This document shows, piece after piece, positions 44,669-54,984 of a stretch of 54,984 nucleotides of DNA. The translations under genes were made by a program, and so were the position numbers. This DNA is from Teratosphaeria epicoccoides. Lineage: Eukaryota > Ascomycota > Dothideomycetes > Mycosphaerellales > Teratosphaeriaceae. The DNA is taken from NCBI GenBank assembly GCA_021401465.1, contig JADDMT010000161.1, positions 1 through 54,984 on the forward strand, in the 5' to 3' direction. Under the pieces are notes generated by a model, which was not told where the DNA came from, did no database searches, and saw nothing but the letters and a program-made list of their open reading frames with translations. The first letter of the stretch is position 1. The number at the start of each line of letters is the position of its first letter.

Positions 44669-46165
44669 ATGGCTTATATGCTACAGACTAAGTTCGACGC
44701 TACTCGCTCTGCCCGCGATCGTCGCTCGTGTCGACGATGCCTCGACAACCTTAGTAGCCAAGCTGCACACATCTCCCCTCCGCGTGTTAGTAAGGCGTCC
44801 CCTACCCGCGAGGTATGCGTGACTTATACTAACCGAAGCGTAGCCGAGATCTGCGTCAGCGGATTTGACAAGGGCAGTATCTACTGCAATTATGTCAACT
44901 GTAATGGCAAGCATCAGAAATGCCAAGACCTCCCTAAAGAGGTGTACGGCGAGTATAACCAGCTCTGCCGTAACATCAATGACTTCTAGAGTGCGCGCGA
45001 CAAGGGGATTACTAAAGGCACTCTGACTATGAACAGGCTACAGGCTAAGTACCGCGAGGCACTCGCCTACCTGCTCGGCGCCCTCTCGTGCTTTACTACG
45101 ACTGCTAACCGTTCTTACAGCGGTGTTCGCTTCGACTCTCTGCTAACAGGCGAAAACTTTTGTCTAGGTCTAATCGCAGACTTAGTCTAGAAGATCTTGA
45201 AGGTGCTAACCGTTAGGGTCGAGACCTTCGCCATAGTACGCATATAGTGCGGGTACCCTCTAAGTATGAAATGCTGACTTTTCTACTAGGCTAACGTTAG
45301 CGTCGAGAAGTATCCGACTAGCCGTCAGCGTCAGCAACTCGGGGCCCTTGCCTCTATTAACGATGACTTCGAAACGCGGATGATCCGCAAGAAGGTTATC
45401 AAGCAATTCGCCGCTCCCGCTGCTAAGGCCACGCCCTAGCGCCGTACTAAGAGGCAGCCTGCCTCTAAGCCGGTCCTGAGGACTAAGCCGTAAGTTACTT
45501 ACTCGAATCCTGTCGCGTGCGTACAGCTAACACATTGTAGCGCCGCCGCCTACGCCGCCTCGACGCTACTGTCTAAGAAGAAGAAGAGAGCCAGGGCCGA
45601 AATTGAGGTTAGCGACGAGGAAGCCGAGCCTTCCCCGCTTGCGACCCGCACTGCGTCTATTAAGACGCTAAGGCACAAGCCTCTAGGCCAGATCTTTGAG
45701 GATGAGGAGGATGACGACGCTTAGGATACCTTCGGTCCTGACGTGATCCCTTCGCGCCATAGTGTCACCGCACTAGTTGCGCCTAAGGGAGACACCGAGT
45801 CCGATGATGTGGTCGACACTTGTGTCAAGAAGCGCAAGATGATCTCGAGGGCCGAGCGTGACAGCCGCAAGCGCGCTCGAGTCTCTTTGCCTTCTGATGC
45901 TAAGGATGAGGTAGTCGTCGCGACTAGGCGCGGTGAGGGTGTCGCTAGTTCTCTGGCTACTATAGGCTCTGAAGACAAGCTCCCTCGCAACCTACTAAAG
46001 AAGAAGATGCTAGCCTCTCTTCGTGGCGTTACTACCCCCGTTACTCATGGTCGCTTTAGGGTGTTTGGTAGACCCCGTGCGGGTAGGCAGTCCCTAGCGG
46101 ACCGTAACAAGAAAGACTCTCCTGCTTCGGGTTTAGTCAGGAAGCCCCTGACTAGTAGTCGCTAA
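44669..46165 (+). pseudogene. B3 antisense gene: 498-residue Cys-rich, then basic protein
   Basis: Best-preserved copy. ATG at 44669, TAA at 46163-46165, 499 codons. Residues 1-106 are open: SCRRC (20-24), C50 (CVTY here, CVTC in B2), C62, C73-x4-C78-x6-C85, C100. The middle has about eight RIP-type stops and one small local frame disturbance near 45265-45290, where B2 reads cleanly. The C-terminus has KKKKRARAE near residue 304, acidic EDEEDDD, KKRK near 387, and a final open 140-residue basic Ser-rich tail. This is suggestive of a nuclear, nucleic-acid-binding protein, but that is inference; I know no named family for it. It is convergent with gag-pol, 140 bp apart. Confidence 0.85.
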
Positions 46166-46305
46166 GCATTAGCTACGAAGCTAATCCGAGCATGTCTCTT
46201 GTTCTTCTTAGGTTTATTCTGGGTATGCCTTTAGGCATCAATGATGTATAAGTAGGGCGTTTGCTTCTCGTTGTTACTTTGCGCGTCATGCGCTACATAC
46301 ACATG

Positions 46306-49300
46306 TCAAGAATTCTGCTCCGGAACCCTTATCTTCTCACGAATCGACCTTCTCAAGCCCTGCTTACGCTTCCTCCGCTCTTCGAATTCACGAATAGCTT
46401 CTAGAGCGTTCTTGCAGTCTTTGGCCGGAACCTATTATGTGTACTTAGGTAGGTATCCTTTCTACTTCACTAGATAGTACGTTGCGCCCTTGCGCCGCAT
46501 ACTGTCCTTAATACCCTCGACTTCCTACTCTTCGTTCTCTTCTGCTACTAGCATCGGGTCCGCAGGCTCTTTGCCCTTACGCTATACCTATAGTTCGAGT
46601 AGAGATACGTAGAAGACGTCGTGCACACAATACGACGATGGCAACGATAGCCGGTACGCCTGCGAGCCTATCGCGTCGCGTATCCGGAAGGGTCCGACGA
46701 ACCTTGGCGTCATCTTCTTGCTTAGAAGTTTCAGCTTAAGATTCTTCGTTAACAGTAACACCTTCGTACTAACTGCGTACTACATCGGTTTAGCATAGGC
46801 GTTATTATGTTTAATCTGGGATTCTGAGGCCTTTTTCTAGTGTTCTATTAGCACCGAATGTACCTCGCGTATACGCCGCGCTGATTCCGCGGCGGCTAGC
46901 ACCCTCTCCTCAGAAGACTCGTCCCGAGGCGGTTCTAGGTGTATTTCCGGATCAAAGCCATAAAGAATCTGAAATAGCGACATGCGCATAGTAGCATGCA
47001 TGCTGTTATTAACTGCAAATTCCGCCATAGGAATTGCGTCGGCCTAGGCATCCTGGTTCTTAGTGTAGTAGCACCAGAGGTACTACTCAAGAGTCTAGTT
47101 CATACGTTTAGTCTAACCATTAGTCTGTAGATAGAATGCTATACTTAGGCAGTGCTTAACACGCGCTTCAAACATAAATTCTTGCTAGTATTCACTAGTA
47201 AAGACAGAACCTCGATCTAATAGGATACTTCGGGGGACACTGAAGCGCCGTACGACTTCGTCGCGAAGTAGCCGCGCAAGCTCGCTGCTTGTGCACCTTT
47301 TCGTATATAGGATGAAGACATTCATCTTCGAGTATCGGTCGACTACTACAAGGACAGCATCAACTATATTGCCCTTCTACTTTGCTAGCGGCAAATCGGT
47401 AATGAAATCCATGGTTAAGTCTTGCTATGGCCTCTCTAGTAGTAGGAGCGCCTGAGCATCGCCGTAGGGGCGATAGCGCCGAGATTTGCTAATCTAGCAC
47501 GTCTGGCAGGATTTAACATAGTCAGAGACATCCTGTTCTAGCGTAGGCTACTAGTATTTTCGTCCGAGAAGTGCGTTCGTCTTCTCTACGCTAAAATGGC
47601 CCGCGAGTTTATTGTCATGATGAATACGGAGGAGCTGCGAACGGAGTGCGTAGTTAGCGGGTACGTAGAGCCTATTATCAAAGTACTACAAGTCGCCTAA
47701 CTTGGTCTAGTACTTCGGACCGCCTGCAGTGTCCTAGAGGGCTACACCCTCATTAATCAACTCCGGTTCTCGCTCTTGCAACCGCTAAATAAGTCTCGAG
47801 ACTTCTTCAAAGGGTTCTTTAGACATCGCATGCTTACCGCATGTAAGCCAGTTGACTACCGCACGGATCGAGCTAGACACGGTCGCCACAACTGCCGGAT
47901 AGGAGGGTTCGTCACTAGCGGAGGCCATGAGGCCCCATTAGACCCGCAGTCGACCTATAAGAGGAGCTAACGACGGATCGCCGCCCTAAACTACAAGCTT
48001 CGTTTGCAGTATAGGGAGAAGCTGTTAGTTACCCTCTTCCCTAGTGTCGTAGTCCGGTTGTCGCGAAGGACCGTCGGCCAGATTCGTCTTTCCGGAACGA
48101 TGCTAGATAACGAAGTCAAAGCTAGCGAGGAAAGTCGCCTACCTTGCTTGCCGACTACTTAGCTGCTTCACGCCCATGAAGCCGCGAAGGTTGTTATAGT
48201 CAGTAAGTACCTTAATAGGGTGCGCCGCGCCTTCGAGGTAGTGTTAGTACTCCTTGAAGCCGTTAACAATAGCTAAAAGTTCTTGGTCGTGAGTCTCGTA
48301 GTTAAGCTTAGCGCCCTGCATCTTCCGCGACTAGAAGGCAATCAGGTACTATCGCGCACTACCTTCGTGCGACTAGAGCTGCGATATAATTGCGGCTATT
48401 ACGAATTTTGAAGCATCGGTCTCTATCCAGATCTTCGTAGCAGGGTTAAAGTGCCGAAGTATAGGCGTAGTTTGAAAAGCTGCTTTAAGTTCAGAGAAGG
48501 CCTTGCTCTAAGCCTCCTCCTAAGGCACTTTCCCTAGCTTTTTTCCTCGAACCGCGCCCTTTGCGAGGGCCGTGAGGGGAGCCACGATCTTCGAGTAAGA
48601 TCGTATGAATCTGCGGTAGAAGTTAGTGAATCCTAGGAACACCTGCACTTCTCGGAGGGTAGTTAGCCGCAGCTACTCCGCGATTACAGACACCCTTCGG
48701 TCATCTATGATGACTCCTTCCGTAGAGACGATGTATCCGAGAAACTCAATCCTATCCGTCAGGAATGAGCACTTCTTTAGGTTCGCGTAGAGAGCGAACT
48801 TGCGGAGCCGTTCGAGCACTATACTTAGATGCCGCATATGCTCCTCCTTCGAGTTGGAATAGACTAGTATATCGTCCAAATACACTACGCAGCAGGTGTT
48901 AACGAGGCCGGCTAGGGCCCGGTTGATATACGCTTAGAACGTCGCTAGTGCGTTAGTCAAGCCGAACGGCATCACTGTATACTCGAAGTGTCTATACCGC
49001 GTTCGGAATGTAGTCTTCTACTTGTCGCCCTTTCGGATCGGTATCTAGTAGTAGGCGTCCTTCAAGTCGATAGACGAGAAGATGGCGGCGCGACCAAGGC
49101 GGTCAAGCGTCTCGCTAATAAGTAGTAGGAGGCAGCGGTTCTTCTAGGTTACCGCGTTAAGGCTACTATAGTCAACGTATAGGCGGAGCGTGTTGTCCTT
49201 CTTCAGGACGAACATAACTAACGCTCTAGCCTCGCTGTCGCTTCGTCGGATCCACGCGTTCCTTTGCGCCTTGTAGAGGTAGTCTCGAAGTGTTTCAAGC

Positions 49301-51270
49301 TACGATTCCGACATAGGGTACAGAGGTCGATGCGGAGGATTGTAACCCTCCTTAAGGTTAATCGCATGTTCCGCGTCTAGGGCCCGGGCATAGGCCGCAG
49401 CCTCTGCGTCGAAAATATCGGCGTATTCCTCTAACTCAGGCGGAAGGGTAACGTCTTCCTTGACGTTCTGTATGCGGACCGCATACACGCATTAGACCTT
49501 CTTCATGTCCTTGTAGAAGCTATGTGCGTCACGCATCTGCACCGCAGGAACTTCGCCTATAGAGCCGTAGAACTAGTTGTTAGTAGCTCCATCAACAACG
49601 ACTCCCTGCTTGTGGCGCTAAGGGCGGCCAAGTAGGAGCTCCTTATCAGGAACGTCTTCGGCGTAGAAGACTTCGTTAGTCTCGCGCACTTCTCCCGAGG
49701 AGTCCGCGAGTTAGAGGCGCACGTTGTACGCGCCTCGAGCCGCTACGCCTTCGCCCCGAAAAGACTTCATGGTAGGCAGCAGGGCTCCTAGGATCGGCTT
49801 CAAACCGAGCCGTACGATTACCCTCTAGGGTATCACGTTAACCTCCGCAAGGTCATCTAACATACAGTCTACTAGCTCGAGCGAGCCATTAACTCGGACC
49901 GCGCCAGATAGGCGCCACGTAGGCCACGAGTCTACACTATCGGTAACAGACAGCTTAGATACCCGCGGTAGCCATTCGGTTGTCTCGGGCTTGTCCTTCT
50001 TTCGCCTCCCTTCCGGGGAGGTTTTGGACACCTTGCTTACCTTCTTCCTATTACTTCGTTTAGGATAGCGAGCCGCCTAGTAGTCCCTCGCTCTACAGAT
50101 GTAGCAGCTACTCGGAGGCTTCTCGCTACCGTCTTTTAGCTCGGAGGGCTTGCTCCTCCAGAATGAACTACCGCGTTAGACGTGACCCCTAGGGCGCTTG
50201 TAATAGCGGCCCTTCGGTAGGTCCTCGGGGCTTAGACGCTTATTGTCCTTACCGCCCGATTTTCCATTTCGCTTCAAGGTAATTTCCATACGTGTCGCAA
50301 GGGACACGAGGTCTTGCCGAGTTGTCGGAAGTTCATGAAAAGTCATGATTATGTTCCGAAGATTGTCATCGAGTTTGACGAGCAAGTGCCACACGCGTTA
50401 CGTCTTAGTATAGGGTGGCATCTGTCCCTCGAGTGTAGCGAGATAGGTTGCGAAGCTAGAGGTTGTTTGTCCCTTCCCCTGCTTAGCCTTCTCGTACTTG
50501 ACAGACACGGTAAGGGCGCGATTCCCCGGATCCTCGACCTAGTCGACACAGAACTAGCGAAAGTCCGCCTACGTATACGTTCTATCATGGACCCGCATAA
50601 GGTCATACCGCTCATGCTAATTGTTGCGAGGTTCCTTATCCTCTTCGAGCCACATCACACTAAAGGCGACTCGTTCGCCCTCCGTGGAATATCCGCGTGA
50701 GTTAAGCACGAAAACTGCCTCACACGCCTGCAAGAAAGTTCGAGCCTCCTTCAAGGTGTCTCCCTTAAACGGCTTCAGGTTGCATGCGTTACGACTACCT
50801 CCTAGTTAGCCTACTATGGCCCTGAATTTAGGCACTAAGTTCGCAGGCACACGCGGAGGGTCTGCGCCTCCCGATAAGTTGTCTTCGCGGGTCCCTAGCG
50901 TGAAATCTCGCTGGATTTCTTCGTCTGCTAATTCGTTAGTACCGCTCATGGCGACGTCTTCGTCGTCCTCGCCGTTGTCGCTACTAGGAGCGGTGCGGCT
51001 CCGGCTCTAGTTCGCAAGGCAGTTCGCGACCTAATCGACAATCATGGCTACGAGGGCCGGGTCGATAGTCAGGGTTAGCTGCGGTCCCTGTGCGGGGGGT
51101 CTATTGCCTAGTCCGCCGCGTAATTGTCCTCTAGCGGAACTGTCGCTCGATGCAGTGTCGCTCGCAGCGGTTACTTCTACGGGCTAGTTACTCGGGCTAG
51201 CTTCGCTATCGCGGGCGCTTAGGATGGCGCTCGCTACGCGTTAGTTGCGAGTTCGTGGTGCTCTAGACAT
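46306..51270 (-). pseudogene. B3 gag-pol, single 4965-nt frame with RIP stops
   Basis: ATG at 51270, TGA at 46306-46308, one continuous frame of 1654 residues. Gag 1-380 with a knuckle at 389-402 (CYIC here); protease region with VDCMLDDLAEVNVIP ending near 482; reverse transcriptase with YLDD at 48871-48882 (residue 797); RNase H; integrase; chromodomain with YYLVK and KGYLPKYT. Unlike most Gypsy proteases, no clear DSG/DTG is visible; LDD is the nearest candidate. The integrase Glu position is Lys. The stops are mostly TAG. Confidence 0.93.
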
Positions 51271-51319
51271 ATCGTAGTATTCTCTGCTAGACTGTAAAGC
51301 AGGGGGGAGAAAGCAGAAC

Positions 51320-51351
51320 TAATATAGATGTATGTGCTATATGATATAGAA
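51320..51351 (-). repeat. Stub of the B3 5' LTR
   Basis: TAATATAGATG onwards, 32 bp, ending ATATAGAA where other copies read ATATGGAAATATCTC. The A4 LTR begins immediately after it. The rest of this LTR should follow A4 outside the window, preceded by a copy of TAGAA/TGGAA. Confidence 0.88.
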
Positions 51352-51841
51352 TGTCATAAGGGTAGGTGCTAATGGCAGGAAGGTGACTAGGTGTTAGACT
51401 TAGGAGCTGTGAAGAATATCGACAATAGCAGTTAACCTTGTAACTAACTCTCCTCTAAGCAAGAGAGGATTGAATTAAGATTAAGCACGAAGCTCCTAAC
51501 TACCTGTCCTAAAGCTATCCCTATATACTAGAGAGTAACAGAGCAGCTCCGTTAGATCTGTCGATAGACCCGACAGATCCGTGTCTGTAGATCTGTAGAC
51601 TAACCCCACAGATCTAAGGGTCTATCATCACGTGACAGATCCCTTCTTCCTTGCAAGCCCATGGATCTGTAGACTAACCCTACAGATCCGGGGATCTATC
51701 CTCACGTGATAGATCCTTTCTTCCATGACTATGCCTATGACTCATAGTACTCCTATGACGGTACTATGACTCATAGCACTTAGGACCTACATGATCCTGT
51801 ATCCTACAGTACTCCGGACAGTACTCCTGACACTTATGACA
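51352..51841 (-). repeat. A4 3' LTR (490 bp) with a hairpin array
   Basis: TGTCATAAGG to CTTATGACA. Four inverted repeats lie in a row: 51555-51579 (9-bp stem, 7-nt loop), 51590-51614 (7-bp stem), 51663-51689 (10-bp stem GGATCTGTAG, 7-nt loop ACTAACC) and 51692-51716 (9-bp stem, 7-nt loop). All share the GATCTGT/ACAGATC core. B1 and B3 inserted in the third hairpin of other A LTRs. Confidence 0.9.
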
Positions 51842-51920
51842 CTATCCCCCTCTTAGTCTAGCTCGTCCCTAAGCTACCTCATTAGTGCGGGGTTTCTCTG
51901 GTTTCTTCTTTTAAACTGTG

Positions 51921-52553
51921 ATGTCTTCTCTTTCTACATTACTGCCTAGTGTCATTCTAGACACTGACGCCCCTTCAACGTAGAAACGCAAACGCCGCGC
52001 GAATCGAATCTATCGTCAGGGCTAGGACAGCATGAAGTCCTGTACTCGGTGTCAAGAGCTAAAGCTCGTCTGTCAGGTACACATTTCCTCGGGGAAATGT
52101 TCGCAATGTCACTTTAGCAACTGTCGGAGTTGCGACGCGAAGGTAACAGAGGTCGAATGGAAGAAGTTAGGCGATCGGCGGAAAAGACTGATTGCTAATC
52201 TCGATCGTGCGAAGGTAGTCCTAGCCGAAGCTTCGCAGAAGATGCTAGAGGCGCATGCGAAGGAGATGCGTCTTCGAAAACAGTTAGACGCAGTCGACTA
52301 GGAGGTCGAAGATGGTCGCGCTCTCGAGGAGCGCGAGATCAGGGAGGAGGAGGCCGAGGAACAAGCTCTTACGCAGGCCGGGTTTCTTCTTGACCTAGAT
52401 CCTTCCGCGGGTCTCGCTCTTAGTCCTACGACATGGAGCGCAATAGAGGGTTTCGCTAACTCCTCATATTAGGGTTTCCTGGATGGCGTGATAGCCGAGC
52501 CGGTCGACGGCGTCCCGCAGGAGTCTAGTCGTGGCTTAGGATCTTCTTCCTAG
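51921..52553 (+). pseudogene. A4 antisense ORF: Zn2Cys6-like cluster plus coiled coil (210 residues)
   Basis: ATG at 51921, TAG at 52551-52553. Stops at codons 21, 35, about 128 and about 184 fit CAG or TGG turned to TAG; codon 21 is CAG in A2. Seen: basic KRKRR (22-26); C41-x2-C44-x6-C51-x8-C60-x2-C63-x7-C71, the spacing of a fungal Zn(II)2Cys6 binuclear cluster, with an extra C68; then a charged heptad-like helix (about 75-165, RLIANLDRAKVVLAEA and MRLRKQL). It begins about 80 bp from the LTR and overlaps the pol end by 18 bp. Zn2Cys6 domains bind DNA in fungal transcription factors; a regulatory role here is inference. The final TAG could itself be a mutated codon, as the frame continues to a TAA further on. 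Confidence 0.75.
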
Positions 52554-54984
52554 GTTCGTTCCTTTCTCGAAACTTCGTATCTTTTGCTGACAGTTTCGCA
52601 GGTGTTCTAGGGGTTCCTAGGTGTTCTCGGTACTCCCATATCCTTCCCATTTTACTAAGTACTGTCGCTGTCCGTCCTGCTAGCGAGTGTCGATAATCCT
52701 TTCGACAGAGTACTCCGGTTCTTCTACTTCAGGGTCGAGTAGTAAGGGTTCTGATTGCAGTGCGGCGTCTGGCGCTGCTTGTTCTAGCAGAGAGACATGG
52801 AACACAGGGTGTATTCTCATCTGCTCGGGTAGCTGTAATTCAAAATTGACTGGTCCCGTCTTGGCCTTGATCCTGAATGGTCCTAGTTTTACAGCGTCTA
52901 GTTTTTTACTCGGTTTGTCCGATTTGATGTGACGGCGGAGGAGATACACCTTGTCCCCCTCCTTTAGAATTAGTCCCTTAATTCTCTTACGATTCGCGTA
53001 CCGTGCCATGTTCTGCTAATAGAACTGCAGGTCGAGTCGTGCTTCTGTTTGCAGTCGGCGTAGATGTTCTACTCGTCCGAGTGCTGCTAGGTTCGGATCA
53101 CTAGCTAAGACGTCTAGAATGTCTTCCATAGCTGATCCATACGCCATCTGAAATGGCGAGAGTCCTGTCGACTCTGCCGGCGTACTATTATACGCGAGCT
53201 GTGCTATTAGCAACAACTCTACCTAGTTGTTCTGGTCCCTATTAACATAGGATCGAAGGTACTGTTCTAACGTCTGATTTAGGCGTTCTGTCTGTCTATC
53301 CGTCTAAGGGTAGAAGGAAGTACTTAATCGATGTTTGACCTGGAATTGTCTCATCAGGGCTCTCTAGAAGTTAGAGGTAAACACGGATCCTCGATCCGTT
53401 ACTAGGTCCTGTGGCATGCCGTGTAATGCCACTACCCATTTGATGAAGACATGCGCGATATCTTCAGTCTTAAAGTCTTCGCGGTAAGGGATAAATTTCC
53501 CGAACTTGGTGAATTAGTCGACTACTACCATGATCCCGTCGAAGAACTCATTAGTCGCGGGTTCTCTCGACTAAGGTAGTTTGACGATAAAATCCATAGC
53601 GAGCGATTCCTATGGCCGTTAAGGTACCTTTAGTAGTCGTAGTAGCCCATACGGTCTGTGACGGTCGTGCTTACTTCGTTAGCAAGTTACATATCGACAG
53701 ACGTAGTCCTCGATTGCCTTGCTCATCCTAGGGAAGTAATATTCTTGTCGGAGAATTTGCTTCATTTTAGACACTCCCGGGTGTCCTGCCTAAGGTACGT
53801 CGTGTTAGAGGCGTAGTAGTTCCGATCGTAAAGACGTTAGCATGTATACTAATCCTTGAAATAGAAGGATTCCGTCTTCGTCTTCCTAATCCTCCTGTCC
53901 ATCAATGTCGTCGCGGACAGCGAGTGCGGTTAGGTCATGGATTAGGGCGTTCTTCAGGTCGTCCTGAAACCTACTAGTCCATGTAACAGTCGTGGCCGCG
54001 AGTCGGTTGACTCCTAGCGTGCCATCGCTATTTTCCTGGAGAATAGCATGTTTCTCCCGCTTCACGCCCTTCATGTAGTCCGTCTAGCGGCTAAGTGCAT
54101 CGGCGCGTGCGTTGTTAGTCCCCTTGTAATAGACGATCTTGCAGTTAAAACTAGAGAGCTCCTCGCTCTACCGAACCTGTCGTCGGTTTAACTCTTTCGT
54201 CGTTGTGAAGTATCGCAAGTTCTCATGGTCTGTGTAGACCGTGACTTAGTGCTTAGAACCTTCTAAGTAGACCCGCCAGGCCTTGTAGGCGTCTACTATG
54301 GCTAGAAGTTCTTTGTCGTAGACGTCATATCGGAGTTCTAGTCCAGACAATTTCCTCGAGTAGTAGGCGACTAGCTGTAGTCGTCTACTCGGTCCTGGTT
54401 GACTCAAGCATGCCCCGAGTGCTACGTCGGAGGCATCTGTTTCGACTATGATAGGCTTATCCAGGTCGAACACAAGTAAGATCAGCTAATCTGTAAATCG
54501 TCGCTTGAGTTCCTCGAAGGCATTTCGTTAGGCGTCGTCCCATACGAATGGTGTATCCTTCGTCATAAGAGTCGTAAGTAGTGCCGTGATCTTCGAATAG
54601 TTTGCCACAAATCTCCTGTAGAAGTTGGCGAATCCAAGGAAGGACTATACTTCCTTAACATTAGTTAGCGTAGGCTACTCTTTTACGACCTGGACTTTCT
54701 TAGTGTCTATCTTGATTCCATTCCATGCTACTACGTAGCCAAGGAATTATACTTCCTGCTTATGAAACTCGCTCTTCTGCGGCTTGACCTTTAGTCGGTA
54801 GTCCTAGAGTTTCTGAAGTACCTTACGTACATAAGTCCTATGTTCTTCGATCGTCCAGGAATAGACGAGGATGTCGTCTAGGTATACAACCACAAAGACG
54901 TCGAGGTACTCTCGTAGCACATTGTTGATAAATGCCTGCCATGTAGCCGGGGCGTTTGTCAACCTAAATGGCATGACTATGTAC
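52536..54984 (-). pseudogene. A4 pol: RT (part), RNase H, integrase, chromodomain
   Basis: A continuous minus-strand frame of 816 codons runs from the window edge to TAA at 52536-52538, with scattered TAG codons. Seen in order: reverse transcriptase with the YLDD region near the edge, RNase H (IVETDASDVALGACLSQ, in 54246-54473), integrase (QLAYNSTPAESTGLSPFQMA in 53016-53216), the basic GDKVYLLRRHIKS domain (52680-53009), and a chromodomain reading YLVKWEGYGSTENT and EPLEHL beyond the TAG at 52680. Gag and protease lie outside the window. Confidence 0.92.

Larger units (their letters stand above)
43511..51351 (-). mobile_element. B3: family B element, 5' LTR interrupted by A4
   Basis: The 3' LTR is at 43511-43870 and the internal region at 43871-51319 is 7449 nt, identical in length to B2 without its solo LTR. 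Only the first 32 bp of the 5' LTR remain before A4 begins at 51352. It is the least mutated B copy and has the longest open stretches. It sits in the A5 LTR fragment. Confidence 0.94.
51352..54984 (-). mobile_element. A4: youngest family A element, truncated by the window edge
   Basis: The 3' LTR is at 51352-51841, then a pyrimidine-rich complement of the polypurine tract (CTATCCCCCTCTTAG), then the antisense ORF and pol. It is inserted in the B3 5' LTR. It has fewer stops than A1-A3 (open runs of 109, 66, 62 and 75 residues in pol). It is the reference copy for the 3' half of family A. Confidence 0.92.

Noticed and set aside
50621..50809. Recurrent 61-62-residue Ser/Arg-rich ORFs (also 2997-3182 and 21391-21579)
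   Set aside because: They are antisense to Gag in the three B copies and lie inside the continuous gag-pol frame.
1..54984. tRNA or rRNA genes
   Set aside because: No cloverleaf with A and B boxes and no rRNA-like block was noticed while reading either strand; this was not a computed search.

Overview
The window reads as nuclear DNA of a filamentous ascomycete (Pezizomycotina; Dothideomycetes is a guess). Short introns of 51-91 bp (one of 480 bp) with GTAAGT-type donors, a fungal ERG25/SRPK/NCA2/golgin gene set, and chromovirus-type LTR retrotransposons full of TAG/TAA stops reachable by C-to-T transitions all point this way. That damage pattern is what repeat-induced point mutation (RIP) leaves.

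Layout. 1-26,691: nested retrotransposons. A Ty3/Gypsy family, here called A, forms a head-to-tail array (A1-A2-A3, pol on the minus strand) that shares LTRs, each copy carrying a different internal deletion. Two near full-length copies of a second Gypsy family, B (B1 2127-10299 plus strand; B2 13916-22449 minus strand), sit inside the A LTRs. B2 itself holds a 360-bp solo B LTR. 26,692-28,200: decayed AT-rich DNA with one relic reading frame. 28,200-41,500: an intact gene island, all four genes on the minus strand: NCA2, ERG25 (3 exons), an SRPK-type kinase (4 exons) and an IMH1-like GRIP golgin (3 exons, the first only 9 nt). 41,500-43,354: strongly AT-rich relics, including a diverged B copy and a possible second type of LTR. 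43,355-54,984: an A LTR fragment split by B3 (43511-51351), whose 5' LTR is in turn split by A4, which runs off the right edge.

Main discovery. Both Gypsy families carry an extra gene on the strand opposite gag-pol, between the end of pol and the 3' LTR. In B it is 1497 nt in all three copies, starts 163 bp downstream of a TATAAAAA box and would encode a 498-residue Cys-rich, then basic, protein. In A it is 633 nt in both surviving copies, starts about 80 bp from the LTR edge, overlaps the end of pol tail-to-tail, and encodes a basic patch, a Zn2Cys6-like cysteine array and a coiled coil. The B copies differ almost only by transitions: gag-pol is 4965 nt in B2 (after removing the nested LTR) and B3, and 4969 nt in B1 because of one CCGG duplication.

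Other points: all three B elements landed in A LTRs, two of them within 8 bp of each other in the same LTR hairpin. The B LTR and the site just downstream of it fit a Tf1/sushi-like self-priming arrangement. The catalytic integrase Glu and the zinc-knuckle His are replaced by RIP-type transitions in all three B copies.
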